A stretch of DNA of 64,000 nucleotides, from contig CANRNT010000006.1 of the NCBI GenBank assembly GCA_947631995.1, forward strand, positions 1-64,000. The letters are read 5' to 3'. The translations under genes and the position numbers were made by a program. Positions 1 through 9,728 of the stretch are shown piece after piece (the first letter of the stretch is position 1; each line of letters begins with the position of its first letter). Source of the stretch: an uncultured Clostridia bacterium. GTDB taxonomy: Bacteria; Bacillota; Clostridia; Oscillospirales; Ruminococcaceae. Below the pieces are notes generated by a model. That model was not told where the DNA came from and did not search any database. It worked only from the letters and a program-made list of their open reading frames with translations.

Positions 1-6
1 AACAAA

Positions 7-45
7 ACCTCCTATGTTTCTATTATACCATAGGAGGTCTTTTTT
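7..45. terminator. Bidirectional Rho-independent terminator
   Basis: A perfect 10-bp inverted repeat (ACCTCCTATG / CATAGGAGGT, 7-16 and 29-38) is followed on the plus strand by a T-run (40-45) and preceded by an A-rich stretch. It can end a plus-strand gene outside the window and also prs, which arrives on the minus strand. Confidence 0.8.
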
Positions 46-111
46 GTCATTGTTCTTTTTTACTGGTTCGGTTCATTGTCTGCCGTGGGGGCTTTGTATG
101 CTGTATGACTA

Positions 112-1254
112 TCAAAGTCTGCCTGTGTTTTTCAAAAGGGTGATTATCTTTTCATGGGGATCGATTATTGCCGATATCGACAGATCGTGGTTCAGCGAAG
201 CTATGAAATATGCAATATATTTTGCGCAGTCGACCTCGTGGAACCAATTTCTCGACAGCAGCTCGGGAGTTCTGTAAGTAAGGTTCGTGCCGAATACACC
301 GTCGATCATGCCTTTCTCATAAGCCTCGTCAAACATCGTAAGACCGTTTGTGAACAGGGGATATGTTGCGTAAGCGTATATCTTGCGGGCGTCTCTCTTC
401 TTCAGTTCAGCCGCCACTTCCAGCATTGACTCGCCTGAGGATATTATGTCGTCTGCGATAAATACGTCTTTTCCACCGACTGAGTTGCCGAGAAATTCAT
501 GAGCGACTATGGGATTTCTTCCGTTTACGATGACCGAATAATCACGTCTCTTGTAAAACATTCCGAGATCAACGCCAAGTACGGAAGCATAGTACATATT
601 TCTGTTGATAGCGCCCTCGTCAGGTGAAACTATCATGAAATGTTCCTTGTCAACATTTATATCGGGGATAGCCCTGAATAATGCTTTAAGCACCTGATAT
701 GTAGGGATAACGTTGTCAAAGCCCATAAGAGGGATAGCGTTCTGGACACGAGGATCATGAGCGTCAAACGTAATGATGTTAGATACGCCCATAGATTCCA
801 GCTCCTGCAGCGCAACTGCACAGTCCAAGGATTCACGGTAGCTTCTTCTGTGCTGACGTCCGCCGTACAGTATCGGCATGATAACGTTTATGCGGTGGGC
901 CTTTCCGCCGGCAGCTTGAATAAGTCTTTTAAGGTCCTGATAGTGATCGTCGGGCGACATGGAATTATGCGCTCCGAACATATCGTATTTTACGTTGTAG
1001 TTGCCTACATCGCACAGGATAAAAAGGTCGTCTCCGCGAACGGTAGATTTAATAAGCGCCTTGCCGTCGCCCGATGAGAACCTCGGACAGTCGGTCTCAA
1101 CAAGATAAGATTCCTGCTCCGAACCGCCCTGCTTGTACCAATCAACAAGATATCTGTTTATCTTGGCGGCAAGCTCCTCTGTTCCGTTCATGGCGATTAT
1201 CCCAAGATTGGCTACCTTGTCCTGCTGGTTAAAAAGAATTTCATTTTTGTCCAT
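112..1254 (-). CDS. prs: Ribose-phosphate pyrophosphokinase
   Basis: Makes PRPP from ribose 5-phosphate and ATP for nucleotide, histidine and NAD synthesis in the cytosol. The 380-residue protein has the phosphoribosyltransferase-type PRPP loop (DDIISSGES) and the conserved block around ITFDAHDPR that carries the catalytic and divalent-cation residues of the family. It is some 60 residues longer than the usual ~315, an elongated variant seen in some Clostridia (family knowledge). ATG start with a GGGGAGG ribosome site 10 nt upstream. It stands alone on the minus strand, divergent from murD, with its own promoter. Confidence 0.9.
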   Translation of the reverse strand: MDKNEILFNQQDKVANLGIIAMNGTEELAAKINRYLVDWYKQGGSEQESYLVETDCPRFSSGDGKALIKSTVRGDDLFILCDVGNYNVKYDMFGAHNSMSPDDHYQDLKRLIQAAGGKAHRINVIMPILYGGRQHRRSYRESLDCAVALQELESMGVSNIITFDAHDPRVQNAIPLMGFDNVIPTYQVLKALFRAIPDINVDKEHFMIVSPDEGAINRNMYYASVLGVDLGMFYKRRDYSVIVNGRNPIVAHEFLGNSVGGKDVFIADDIISSGESMLEVAAELKKRDARKIYAYATYPLFTNGLTMFDEAYEKGMIDGVFGTNLTYRTPELLSRNWFHEVDCAKYIAYFIASLNHDLSISAIIDPHEKIITLLKNTGRL

Positions 1255-1321
1255 AAAACGTTATCCTCCCCAAATTTTGAATGTCCTCTGAAAAAGCAGA
1301 CCGTTAAATATCTATATATAG

Positions 1322-1350
1322 ATTATAACTTATTCAGAGAGAATTTACAA
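1322..1350 (-). promoter_or_regulatory. Sigma-A promoter of prs
   Basis: Minus strand: -35 TTGTAA (1350-1345), 17-nt spacer, -10 TATAAT (1327-1322), about 70 bp upstream of the prs start codon. The rest of the prs/murD gap (1255-1532) is AT-rich and shows no other structure I can support. Confidence 0.7.
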
Positions 1351-1453
1351 TACCCAAATATTGATTTTAGATTATTTAACAAAAATTTTAAATATCTGCC
1401 GTTATATTTTTATGTCAAAAAATAATAAATGAGCAATATTGATAAAAATCATA

Positions 1454-1482
1454 TTGCTATTTTTCTTAAAATGTTATATAAT
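1454..1482 (+). promoter_or_regulatory. Sigma-A promoter of the murD gene run
   Basis: -35 TTGCTA (1454-1459), 17-nt spacer, -10 TATAAT (1477-1482), about 50 bp before the murD ATG. No strong terminator is seen before ~20.8 kb, so it may serve a long transcript, helped by internal promoters that were not identified. Confidence 0.65.
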
Positions 1483-1532
1483 ATAAGAGTATATAACTAT
1501 ATTATGACACAGAACAAGGAGCATGGAAGGAT

Positions 1533-2927
1533 ATGACAAAGACAGAACGCTTTTTTGATAGTCTGAAAAGTAAAAAAGTGGCAGTTATAGGCGCGGGGGT
1601 AAGTCATCTTGATATGATAAAGATGTTTCTCGCTAAAGGTATCAGCGTAACAGTATGTGATAAAGCGGAAAAAGAAAAATTCGGTGCAGAGCTTTATGAT
1701 GAGCTTGAAAGCCTGGGCGCAAAGTTTGCTTTGGGCGAGGGATACCTTGACGAAATGCTGAAGTGCGACGTTATCTTCAGAACGCCCGGCATGTACTATA
1801 ATTCGCCTGCGCTTACACAGGCACGCAAAAGAGGGATAGTGGTAACGTCCGAGACAGAGGCATTCTTTGACCTGTGCCCATGCAAGATATATGCTATCAC
1901 GGGTTCTGACGGCAAAACTACCACAACAACACTTGTATCCGAGTTTTTTAAGGCAGAGGGAAAGACTGTTCATCTAGGCGGAAATATCGGTAAGGCTCTG
2001 CTGCCTATGATAGAGAGCGTAAAAGAGGACGATGTAGCGGTTGTTGAGCTTTCAAGCTTTCAGCTGCTTTCAATGCGCGAGTCGCCCGATGTTGCAGGTA
2101 TAACAAATATTACACCTAATCACCTGAATGTCCATGGCACTATGGAAGAATATATCGGTGCAAAATGTAACCTTTTGCTCCATCAGAATGCTTTTTCACG
2201 GGCTGTACTCAGCTATGACAACGAGACAACTCGCGAGCTTAGCGATATGGTAAGAGGAACGCTCAGATATTTCAGCAGAAGAGTAAAGGTAGACAACGGC
2301 GCGTTCCTCCGTGAGGACGGTATGCTTTGTTATAACGACTATGGCAAGATTACTGAATACTGCCGCAAGGAGGATATCAGGATACCCGGTATGCACAATG
2401 TTGAAAACTTCCTTACCGCCATAGCTATGACGTATCCCGAAGTATCGGCAGAAACTGTCAGAAAGACCGCAAAAGAGTTTGCCGGGGTAGAGCATAGGAT
2501 AGAGTTTGTCAGAGAACTGGATGGGGTAAAATACTATAATAATTCCATTGCTTCCAGCCCGACAAGGGTACTTGCCTGCCTTGCTTCGTTTGACCAAAAG
2601 CAGATACTTATCCAAGGAGGCTCGGATAAGGGTATTTCTTTTGAGCCGATGGCTGACTCTATCTGCCAAAAGTGTAAGGTGCTTATACTTATGGGTGAAA
2701 CGGCTCAGAAGATACAGGACGCAGTTACCGCTTCACCGCTTTTCAAGGACAGCGGTATCAAAATAATCAGAGTTGCAAATATGCAGGAAGCAGTAAAGGC
2801 GGCGCATGACAATGCCGTCAGTGGAGATATCGTGTCACTCTCGCCTGCCTGCGCCAGCTTTGATATGTACAGAATGTTTGAAGAAAGAGGAAAGCATTTT
2901 AAACAATGCGTAAATGAATTAGTCTAG
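1533..2927 (+). CDS. murD: UDP-N-acetylmuramoylalanine--D-glutamate ligase
   Basis: Adds D-glutamate to UDP-MurNAc-L-Ala in cytosolic peptidoglycan precursor synthesis. 464 residues, normal for the family. The Mur-ligase ATP loop GSDGKTT lies at residues 124-130, followed by the central domain (SSFQLLS, ITPNHLNVHGTMEEY) and a C-terminal domain with HRIEFV and NSIASSP. A Rossmann-like N-terminal domain (VAVIGAGVSHLDM) binds the UDP moiety. ATG start with AAGGA site. It is followed after 9 bp by a peptidase gene, so it is probably co-transcribed with unrelated metabolic genes; the rest of the mur/fts cluster is absent. Confidence 0.95.
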   Translation: MTKTERFFDSLKSKKVAVIGAGVSHLDMIKMFLAKGISVTVCDKAEKEKFGAELYDELESLGAKFALGEGYLDEMLKCDVIFRTPGMYYNSPALTQARKRGIVVTSETEAFFDLCPCKIYAITGSDGKTTTTTLVSEFFKAEGKTVHLGGNIGKALLPMIESVKEDDVAVVELSSFQLLSMRESPDVAGITNITPNHLNVHGTMEEYIGAKCNLLLHQNAFSRAVLSYDNETTRELSDMVRGTLRYFSRRVKVDNGAFLREDGMLCYNDYGKITEYCRKEDIRIPGMHNVENFLTAIAMTYPEVSAETVRKTAKEFAGVEHRIEFVRELDGVKYYNNSIASSPTRVLACLASFDQKQILIQGGSDKGISFEPMADSICQKCKVLILMGETAQKIQDAVTASPLFKDSGIKIIRVANMQEAVKAAHDNAVSGDIVSLSPACASFDMYRMFEERGKHFKQCVNELV

Positions 2928-2936
2928 GAGTATTGT

Positions 2937-3956
2937 ATGAGCTTGAATACTTTTGAATTGCTGGGCGGACTTGTTGAAGTCAGCGGCGTTTCGGGAAATG
3001 AAAATAACGTCGTCGAATATGCAAAAGGTCTGCTGGATAAATACGGAAAAACTGAGACCGGCGTCTTGGGCAGCGTTTTATGCAAAGTCGGCGAATATTA
3101 CGAAAACAGACCCGATATGCTGATAGACGCGCATATTGACGAGATAGGTATGATAGTAACATATATCACCGACGACGGCTTTCTGAAGGTGTCCGGCGTC
3201 GGCGGACTTGACAACAGAGTTCTGCCGGGTCAAAGAGTAAAGATATGTACCGATGATACCGTTTTGGACGGGGTCATCGTATCAACACCGCCGCATTTAT
3301 CACATGGTGATAAAAATGCCGCCGATATTGATGATATCTGTATTGACACGGGACTTACCAAGTCGGAAGCAGCGTCAAAAATATCATTAGGTGACAGAGT
3401 GTATATCGCAAACAGCCTTGAAAGGCTGTGCGGAGAGCGTGTCACTTCCCATGCCCTCGATAACAGAGCAGGCTGCGCCGCAGTTATATTGGCTCTGGAT
3501 ATGTTGGATATGTCGAAACTGAAATATAACCTTTGCGTAATGCTCTCAACACAGGAGGAAGTAGGGGAGAGAGGAGCGAAAACAGGCTCTTTCTCGGTGA
3601 AATGCGATAAAGCTGTCATAGTTGACGTTTCATTCGCTCATACAAAAGGCGAAAGCGTTTCACAATGCGGAGAGCTCGGCAAGGGCGCAATGATAGGCTT
3701 TGCACCGTCGCTCAGCAGAGAAATGTCAAATGAGATGAAGCAGACCGCCGAAGAAAACGGCATACCGTTTCAAATCGAGATAATGAGCGGAAAAACGGGC
3801 ACAAATGCCGATGTTATAGGCGTTAGCGGATGCGGAGCTAAAACAGTTACTCTGTCTGTTCCGATAAAGCATATGCACACCCCTGCGGAGGTCGTGGATA
3901 TGACGGATATCGAGAATAGCGCAAAGCTGATATGCGCGTATCTTGAAAGAAATTAA
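2937..3956 (+). CDS. M42 family metallopeptidase (copy 1)
   Basis: Predicted cytosolic di-metal aminopeptidase of the M42 (PepA/FrvX, 'endoglucanase M') family, 339 residues. Visible metal and catalytic motifs are the DAHIDEIG block (His and Asp ligands), the bridging Asp block ALDNRAGC, the general base pair in STQEEVG, and a C-terminal HTPAEVVD His ligand. It is paralogous to the next gene 17 bp downstream, forming a tandem pair. M42 enzymes often make TET dodecamers that degrade peptides. Substrate preference cannot be read from sequence; the old cellulase label for this family is not supported. Confidence 0.88.
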   Translation: MSLNTFELLGGLVEVSGVSGNENNVVEYAKGLLDKYGKTETGVLGSVLCKVGEYYENRPDMLIDAHIDEIGMIVTYITDDGFLKVSGVGGLDNRVLPGQRVKICTDDTVLDGVIVSTPPHLSHGDKNAADIDDICIDTGLTKSEAASKISLGDRVYIANSLERLCGERVTSHALDNRAGCAAVILALDMLDMSKLKYNLCVMLSTQEEVGERGAKTGSFSVKCDKAVIVDVSFAHTKGESVSQCGELGKGAMIGFAPSLSREMSNEMKQTAEENGIPFQIEIMSGKTGTNADVIGVSGCGAKTVTLSVPIKHMHTPAEVVDMTDIENSAKLICAYLERN

Positions 3957-3973
3957 AAAATAAGGAGAGCGGC

Positions 3974-4999
3974 ATGACTGATATGATAAATGAGCTTCGT
4001 GTCCTTTGCGCTATTGACGGCGTTTCGGGCAGCGAAGATAAGGTCAGAGAATATATTCTGGAACGGATAAAGGACAGAGCCGAAAGCGTAACTGTCGACG
4101 CCTTGGGAAATATCATAGCTTTTGTAAAGGGAAAACGTTCACCGAAAAATAAGATAATGATATCTGCGCATATGGACGAGGTCGGATTTATAATCACCCA
4201 TATAAACAGCGACGGAAGTCTTGATATTGCTCCCGTGGGAGGTATAGACGAGCAGGTCGTTTTAGGAAGAAGAATACGCTTCGGCGATGTGTGTGCCGTT
4301 ATAGGCGGAAAAGCGGTGCATAATCTCTCGGCAGATGAAAGGAAAAAGACGGTCGGCTTTGATGATATGTCTGTGGATATAGGGGCTTCATCAAAAGATG
4401 AAGCCAAAAAGCTCGTCAGTTTAGGAGAAACAGGAACATTCTGCGATGAGTTCATAAGCTTCGGCAACGGCAGACTGTGCTCAAAAGCTATTGACGACAG
4501 AGCAGGCTGCGCGATAATGCTCAGAATGATAGATGAGGGCGTTGAATGTGATACCTGTTTTGCTTTCGTAGTTCAGGAGGAGATAGGTCTGCGCGGCTCG
4601 GGGTGCGCGGCGTTTGCAGTACAGCCTGATATAGCTCTCGTTCTTGAAACTACCACCGCCGCCGATATACCGTCGTCAAGCGAGGATATGAGAGTGTGCG
4701 AGCTTGGCAAAGGACCTGTCGTTACGTTTATGGACAGACATACAATATACGACAAAGAACTATATAAGCTCACTTTTGATACGGCAGCCGTGAACGGTAT
4801 CCCGTGCCAGACAAAAACAAGAATAGCCGGAGGAAATGACGCAGGAGCCGTGCACACATCTCGTTCGGGCGTTAGAGCTTGCGCGATATCCGTGCCTTGC
4901 AGATATCTGCACAGCGCAAGCTGCGTTGCCGATGAAAATGATATAGAAAACACTTACAAACTTGCCAAACAATTATTGAACAGGATATATGATCTATGA
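3974..4999 (+). CDS. M42 family metallopeptidase (copy 2)
   Basis: Second member of a tandem M42 pair, 341 residues. It has SAHMDEVG, AIDDRAGC and VVQEEIG motifs for the two metals and general base. The C-terminal His block is less canonical (RYLHSASCVADENDIENTY) than copy 1, but the metal-binding histidine remains. Starts at ATG after AAGGAGAG. Its stop overlaps the start of the GNAT gene by four bases (ATGA), implying translational coupling. The two copies diverge clearly, so they may form mixed oligomers or have different specificities (inference). Confidence 0.87.
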   Translation: MTDMINELRVLCAIDGVSGSEDKVREYILERIKDRAESVTVDALGNIIAFVKGKRSPKNKIMISAHMDEVGFIITHINSDGSLDIAPVGGIDEQVVLGRRIRFGDVCAVIGGKAVHNLSADERKKTVGFDDMSVDIGASSKDEAKKLVSLGETGTFCDEFISFGNGRLCSKAIDDRAGCAIMLRMIDEGVECDTCFAFVVQEEIGLRGSGCAAFAVQPDIALVLETTTAADIPSSSEDMRVCELGKGPVVTFMDRHTIYDKELYKLTFDTAAVNGIPCQTKTRIAGGNDAGAVHTSRSGVRACAISVPCRYLHSASCVADENDIENTYKLAKQLLNRIYDL

Positions 5000-5784
5000 T
5001 AAAACTGATATCAGAAAAAGAAAAAACAGACTTTAAATATCTTGAAAAGAGCCATTATTCGCGTAAGATAATTTCTCATAACGACGCTTACGGAACTAAG
5101 TACGATTTTTGCAGCTTCTATTTCGTGTATTCGGGAGTTGAAAAGCTCGGCGTTATCAGCTTGTTCAATAACGCTATGGTTGCCGAAGCATATGAGGGAA
5201 AGAGCTTCAACGGTGAAGCTGTCAGGGATATGGCGTTTCTTATAAATGCCCATAAGCCGCAGACCGTCGAGCTTTCGCCCAAATATGCCGCGGAGCTCAT
5301 AAAATATGTTGAAAGCGATTATTCGCTCGGAGAACGTCATCAGTTTGAGTTCGTGTGCAGAAACAAGCTTCCTGAGCTGGAAGTAAATGAATTTCCTAAG
5401 CTTGACGAGGTCTTTGATATACTGAAAACAGGCTTTCCCGATCTTGAGCCGTGTTACGGCGCGTGGCTTACCGATACTTCTCACCGTGTGCGGCGCGGAT
5501 TTGCTCAAGCGTTCATACTGAACAAGTGTACCACCGCCACGATACAGTATATAATTTACGGAAAGGCGCTTATCGGTCAGGTAGCAACTCTTCCCGAATA
5601 CAGAGGAAGAAAGTATGCCAGACAGCTTCTTTACTGGATAGGCGAAAAGCTCAATAAGGACGGCATTACCGTGTACCTTTTTGCAAGAAATCACAGAAAG
5701 AGCTATTATGAGGAGATAGGCTTCAAGGAAATAAGCGTTGACTATGTTCTTGACAGGAAAAGAGAGGAAAATGTAAGTGGATAA
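4996..5784 (+). CDS. GNAT family N-acetyltransferase
   Basis: 262 residues with a C-terminal GNAT fold. The acetyl-CoA pyrophosphate loop is seen in QVATLPEYRGRKYARQLL (about residues 196-213), followed by YYEEIGFKE typical of the last GNAT strands. The N-terminal half is a second, degenerate GNAT-like or clostridial-specific region. Overlaps the M42 stop (ATGA) and the next gene's start by 8 bp, so it is embedded in one operon. The acceptor is unknown. Confidence 0.75.
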   Translation: MIKLISEKEKTDFKYLEKSHYSRKIISHNDAYGTKYDFCSFYFVYSGVEKLGVISLFNNAMVAEAYEGKSFNGEAVRDMAFLINAHKPQTVELSPKYAAELIKYVESDYSLGERHQFEFVCRNKLPELEVNEFPKLDEVFDILKTGFPDLEPCYGAWLTDTSHRVRRGFAQAFILNKCTTATIQYIIYGKALIGQVATLPEYRGRKYARQLLYWIGEKLNKDGITVYLFARNHRKSYYEEIGFKEISVDYVLDRKREENVSG

Positions 5785-7045
5785 TATTTTTGGATTTGAC
5801 GAGAAGCTGTTACATATCGCCGATGAATGTGAAGCGGAGTGCCGCGAGCAGTTTCGTGAGATAGATAAGGTCGCAGAGTATAACGGACAAAAGGTGCTGA
5901 AGGCTTTTATAGATAACAGAGTCAGCGAAAGCTGCCTTAAAGGAACTACCGGCTACGGTTACGACGACTGCGGCAGAGCAGCGATAGATAAAGTGTTCGC
6001 GCAGGCTTTCGGCGGCGAGGACGCGCTTGTCCGTCATACCTTTGTAAACGGAACGCACGCGCTGTCTACCGCGCTGTTCGGCGTTTTGCGAAGCGGAGAT
6101 ACTATGCTGTCTGCAACTGGAAAGCCTTATGATACTCTTGAAGAGGTAATAGGCATAAGAGGTGCAATGGGAAGCGGCTCTCTTGACGATTTCGGCGTAA
6201 AGTATGCGCAGGTCGAGCTTCTTGACGACGGCACACCCGACCTTGACACGATAGCGCAGATGTCAAAAAGCGCAAAGGTATGCTATATACAGCGCTCCAG
6301 AGGTTATTCGCTAAGGCCATCGCTGACGGTAGATACTATCGGCAAAATAAGCAAGGCCGCTAAGAGCGCAAACAAAGATATAATAGTTATGGTAGATAAT
6401 TGTTACGGTGAATTTGTTGAAGAACGTGAACCGCTCTCGGCAGGCGCAGACCTGATAATAGGTTCGCTTATAAAAAATCCCGGCGGCGGTATAGCGTCTA
6501 CGGGAGGATATATAGCCGGACGCGCCGAGCTTGTCGAAAAATGTGCCGACAGACTGACTTGTGTAGGTATGGGCAAGGAGATAGGCTGTACCTTGGGTCA
6601 GAGCAGGGAAATGCTGCTGGGATTTTTCTATGCTCCGCAGGTAACGGCGAACGCTTTGAAAACCGCTGTTTTTGCTTGCAGACTGTTTGAAAAGCTCGGC
6701 TTTAGAACATTGCCCGAAAGCACGGAAAAGCGAACAGATATAATCTCTTCAATACTTTTGGAAAATGAGAAAAACCTCGTTGCTTTCTGTCAGGGGATAC
6801 AAAAGGGTTCCCCTGTTGACAGCTTTGTTACTCCCGAAGCTTGGGATATGCCGGGATATAACAGTAAAGTCATTATGGCTGCCGGCGCGTTTACAATGGG
6901 TGCTTCTATAGAGCTTTCCGCCGACGCGCCTATCAGAGAACCGTTTGCGGCTTGGCTTCAGGGCGGAGTAACATACCCCACGGGCAAAGCGGGCGTTATG
7001 ACGGCGGCTCAGGAAATGATAAATAAAGGTCTTATCAAGATATAA
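5777..7045 (+). CDS. PLP-dependent methionine gamma-lyase family (aluminum-resistance-type) protein
   Basis: 422 residues, fold-type I PLP enzyme of the COG4100 group. The putative PLP lysine is in the IGSLIKNPGGG segment, and VDNCYGEF carries the PLP-ring aspartate. N-terminal FGYDDCGR and THALSTALF are characteristic of this family. Proteins of this group are annotated as aluminum-resistance proteins, or as cystathionine gamma-lyase/methionine gamma-lyase-like; the physiological substrate is not established. It overlaps the upstream GNAT gene and is 15 bp from hprK. Confidence 0.82.
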   Translation: MDNIFGFDEKLLHIADECEAECREQFREIDKVAEYNGQKVLKAFIDNRVSESCLKGTTGYGYDDCGRAAIDKVFAQAFGGEDALVRHTFVNGTHALSTALFGVLRSGDTMLSATGKPYDTLEEVIGIRGAMGSGSLDDFGVKYAQVELLDDGTPDLDTIAQMSKSAKVCYIQRSRGYSLRPSLTVDTIGKISKAAKSANKDIIVMVDNCYGEFVEEREPLSAGADLIIGSLIKNPGGGIASTGGYIAGRAELVEKCADRLTCVGMGKEIGCTLGQSREMLLGFFYAPQVTANALKTAVFACRLFEKLGFRTLPESTEKRTDIISSILLENEKNLVAFCQGIQKGSPVDSFVTPEAWDMPGYNSKVIMAAGAFTMGASIELSADAPIREPFAAWLQGGVTYPTGKAGVMTAAQEMINKGLIKI

Positions 7046-7060
7046 GGAAAGGTGATCATA

Positions 7061-8020
7061 ATGTCGGATACTTACAGCGTAACGTTGAAAGAGATAGTTG
7101 ATGAACTTAATCTCGATGTGGTATATTCCCCCGAGGATACCACCAAAATAGATATCACTTGCAACGACTGCAACAGACCGGGATTGCAGCTCATGGGATT
7201 TTATGAGTACTTCAACGAGGACAGAATACAGATATGCGGCAATATGGAATTTGCGTATCTTGCTTCTGTTGACGAGGCTTTGAGAAGAGAGAAAATAAGA
7301 ACTCTGTTTTCAAAAAAGATACCGCTTTTCGCTATATGCCGCGGTCATGAACTGTATCCCGAAATGAGCGAGTATGCGAAAGAATACAGCATTCCTATCG
7401 TTCGCACCAATGAAAGTACGTCTGACTTTATCGCGGAGCTTATAGCTTTTCTGCACGTTCGGCTCGCGCCGAGGATAACGCGTCACGGCGTGCTTATCGA
7501 GGTTTACGGCGAAGGTATACTTATTGTAGGCGAAAGCGGCGTAGGTAAAAGCGAAACTGCTATCGAGCTTATCAAAAGAGGTCACAGACTTATCGCTGAC
7601 GACGCCGTCGAGATACGCAAGGTGTCAAATATCAGCCTTGTCGGTCAGTCGCCCGATAATATAAGACATTTCCTCGAGCTGCGAGGCATTGGTATAATCA
7701 ATACCCGCCGACTGTTCGGTATGGGCGCGGTAAAGGTATCTGAAAAGATAGACCTCATAATCCAGCTTGAAACATGGAATAATACCAAAGTCTATGACAG
7801 AATGGGCGTAGATAACGAGTATACCTCCATTCTTGGCATAAAAGTGCCGAGCCTTACGATACCTATCAAGCCGGGAAGAAACTTAGCGGTCATTATCGAG
7901 GTAGCGGCTATGAACAACCGTCAGAAGAAAATGGGCTATAACGCTGCGCAGGAGCTTCTCAATAAGCTTGGTCTGCAAATGGACGGTCAGGAAAAGGTCA
8001 ACGACTGGGAAGCATTTTGA
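7061..8020 (+). CDS. hprK: HPr kinase/phosphorylase
   Basis: Phosphorylates and dephosphorylates HPr on Ser46, controlling CcpA-dependent carbon catabolite repression and PTS activity. 319 residues from the ATG at 7061, chosen over the upstream in-frame GTG because AAAGGTGA lies at good distance. Walker A GESGVGKS is at residues 157-164, preceded by the conserved RHGVLIEVYG His, and followed by the HPrK signature LELRGIGIIN. Domain order is the usual N-terminal MurF-like domain then kinase domain. The ptsH gene is not in the window. Confidence 0.95.
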   Translation: MSDTYSVTLKEIVDELNLDVVYSPEDTTKIDITCNDCNRPGLQLMGFYEYFNEDRIQICGNMEFAYLASVDEALRREKIRTLFSKKIPLFAICRGHELYPEMSEYAKEYSIPIVRTNESTSDFIAELIAFLHVRLAPRITRHGVLIEVYGEGILIVGESGVGKSETAIELIKRGHRLIADDAVEIRKVSNISLVGQSPDNIRHFLELRGIGIINTRRLFGMGAVKVSEKIDLIIQLETWNNTKVYDRMGVDNEYTSILGIKVPSLTIPIKPGRNLAVIIEVAAMNNRQKKMGYNAAQELLNKLGLQMDGQEKVNDWEAF

Positions 8021-8038
8021 CCTGAGGGAGATGTTTTA

Positions 8039-8770
8039 ATGATAAAGCTCGAAGCTGATATGCACACGCATACCGTCGCGTCAACACACGCCTATTCAAC
8101 TATAACAGAAAATTGCACATTTGCAGCTTCCGCAGGCATAAAGGCGCTCGGCATGACCGATCATGTCGGCACTATGCCCGACTCGCCGCATTGTTGGCAT
8201 TTTCATAATTATAAGATACTTCCTCATAAAATAAACGGGGTGTATGTCGTTCACGGAGCAGAGGCTAACATTGTGGACTACGACGGTACTTTGGATCTTG
8301 ACAAGGACAGTTACCGCTTTGTGGAGTGGATAATAGCGTCCTATCACAAGTATACGCTTGCTCCTGCTTCTCCAAAAGAGCATACTCAAGGTTATTTGAA
8401 GCTCGCCGAAGATGAGAATATCGATATGATAGGTCACCCTACCACCGCGAATTTTGAGTATGACATGGAAAAATGCGTGAAGAAGTTCAAGGAATACGGA
8501 AAATTCATTGAGATAAACGAAAGCTCTATCATGTGGAAGCGCGGTTCTCGTGATAATGCGCTGGAGCTTATGAGGCTGTGCAAAAAATATGAGGCAATGA
8601 TATGTATAAATACCGACGCTCATTTCCATGAGCTGATAGGACAAACGCCGATAACCCTTCAAATGGCTGAGAGCATAGATTTTCCAGAAAAGCTTGTTGC
8701 CAACGCGCATTGGGAGACCATAAGAGATCATATAATTAAAAAACACCCTGATGTTTCATTTGATCGATAA
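8039..8770 (+). CDS. PHP-domain phosphatase (YcdX-like)
   Basis: 243-residue stand-alone PHP protein. The N-terminal metal motif ADMHTHT (HxH), then MTDHVG, a central HGAEANI glutamate region, GHPTTANF, and a C-terminal NTDAHFHELIG block supply the trinuclear metal site expected of the family. Members are phosphoesterases active on small phosphorylated compounds. It follows hprK by 18 bp with a GAGGGAGATG ribosome site. Confidence 0.82.
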   Translation: MIKLEADMHTHTVASTHAYSTITENCTFAASAGIKALGMTDHVGTMPDSPHCWHFHNYKILPHKINGVYVVHGAEANIVDYDGTLDLDKDSYRFVEWIIASYHKYTLAPASPKEHTQGYLKLAEDENIDMIGHPTTANFEYDMEKCVKKFKEYGKFIEINESSIMWKRGSRDNALELMRLCKKYEAMICINTDAHFHELIGQTPITLQMAESIDFPEKLVANAHWETIRDHIIKKHPDVSFDR

Positions 8771-8797
8771 ATTATATTATACTTACGAGGTTGGAAT

Positions 8798-9712
8798 ATG
8801 ACGACATATCATATTGATCTGCTGAAAAAGCTTGCTCAAAACAATAACTGCCGTTATTTGGAGAACGAGCCGCTAAGTCAGCATACGACATTTCGCATTG
8901 GCGGAAAATGTAGTATGATGCTTTTTGCGAACAGCGAAAGCTCTGCCGCAGAGTTTGTTGCCTGCTGTAAAAAAGAGAACATAAGACATTATATTCTCGG
9001 CAACGGCTCAAACGTCCTGTTCAGCGATGACGGCTTCGACGGCGCTGTTATAGTTATCGGCAAGGATATGCGCAAAATATCTCTTCATGAGGATAACGTG
9101 ATAGAAGTTATGGCAGGCTGTACACTTGCACAGCTATGTACCTTTGCTTTGGAAAACAGCCTTATGGGTCTTGAATTTGCATACGGAATACCCGGAACTG
9201 TCGGAGGCGCTGTATTCATGAACGCCGGCGCTTACGGCGGAGATATTTCCGATGTTATTGTAAAAGCCGAGGCTTTTGACGAAAACGGAAATGTCCGCTG
9301 CTTTTCTGCGGAAGATATGCAGCTCGGCTATCGAACCAGCGCTTTTCAAAGCAACGGATATATCATCACCAAGGCATGGATAAAGCTAGGAAAAGGCAAT
9401 GCAAGTGAGATAAAAGAGAAAATGGACAGCATTATGGAGCGGCGCAAAGAAAAACAGCCGCTTGAATATCCCAGCGCAGGCTCTGCTTTCAAAAGACCTG
9501 TCGGCAGTTATGCAGGAAAGCTTATACAGGAAAGCGGTCTGCGGGGATATACAGTTGGCGGAGCGCAGGTGTCCGAGAAGCATTGCGGCTTCGTTATAAA
9601 CAGAAACAATGCAACTTTCAGCGATGTTGAAACGCTTATAAATGATGTGAGAAGGATCGTTTCGGAAAAGACCGGATTTGATCTTGAATGTGAAGTAAGA
9701 ATTATTAAATAA
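8798..9712 (+). CDS. murB: UDP-N-acetylenolpyruvoylglucosamine reductase
   Basis: NADPH/FAD-dependent reduction of UDP-GlcNAc-enolpyruvate to UDP-MurNAc. 304 residues, type II MurB. FAD-binding segments LGNGSNVLFSDDGFDG and FAYGIPGTVGGAVFMNAGAYGG are clear; the catalytic Ser lies in PSAGSAFKRP, and the final CEVRII block holds the active-site Glu. Heads the murB-rapZ-whiA run common in Firmicutes and Actinobacteria. Confidence 0.95.
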   Translation: MTTYHIDLLKKLAQNNNCRYLENEPLSQHTTFRIGGKCSMMLFANSESSAAEFVACCKKENIRHYILGNGSNVLFSDDGFDGAVIVIGKDMRKISLHEDNVIEVMAGCTLAQLCTFALENSLMGLEFAYGIPGTVGGAVFMNAGAYGGDISDVIVKAEAFDENGNVRCFSAEDMQLGYRTSAFQSNGYIITKAWIKLGKGNASEIKEKMDSIMERRKEKQPLEYPSAGSAFKRPVGSYAGKLIQESGLRGYTVGGAQVSEKHCGFVINRNNATFSDVETLINDVRRIVSEKTGFDLECEVRIIK

Positions 9713-9728
9713 CACGGAGGCGGTTATA

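Noticed and set aside
1255..1532. Possible riboswitch between prs and murD
   Set aside because: The gap is AT-rich with two ordinary promoters and no conserved aptamer or terminator structure.
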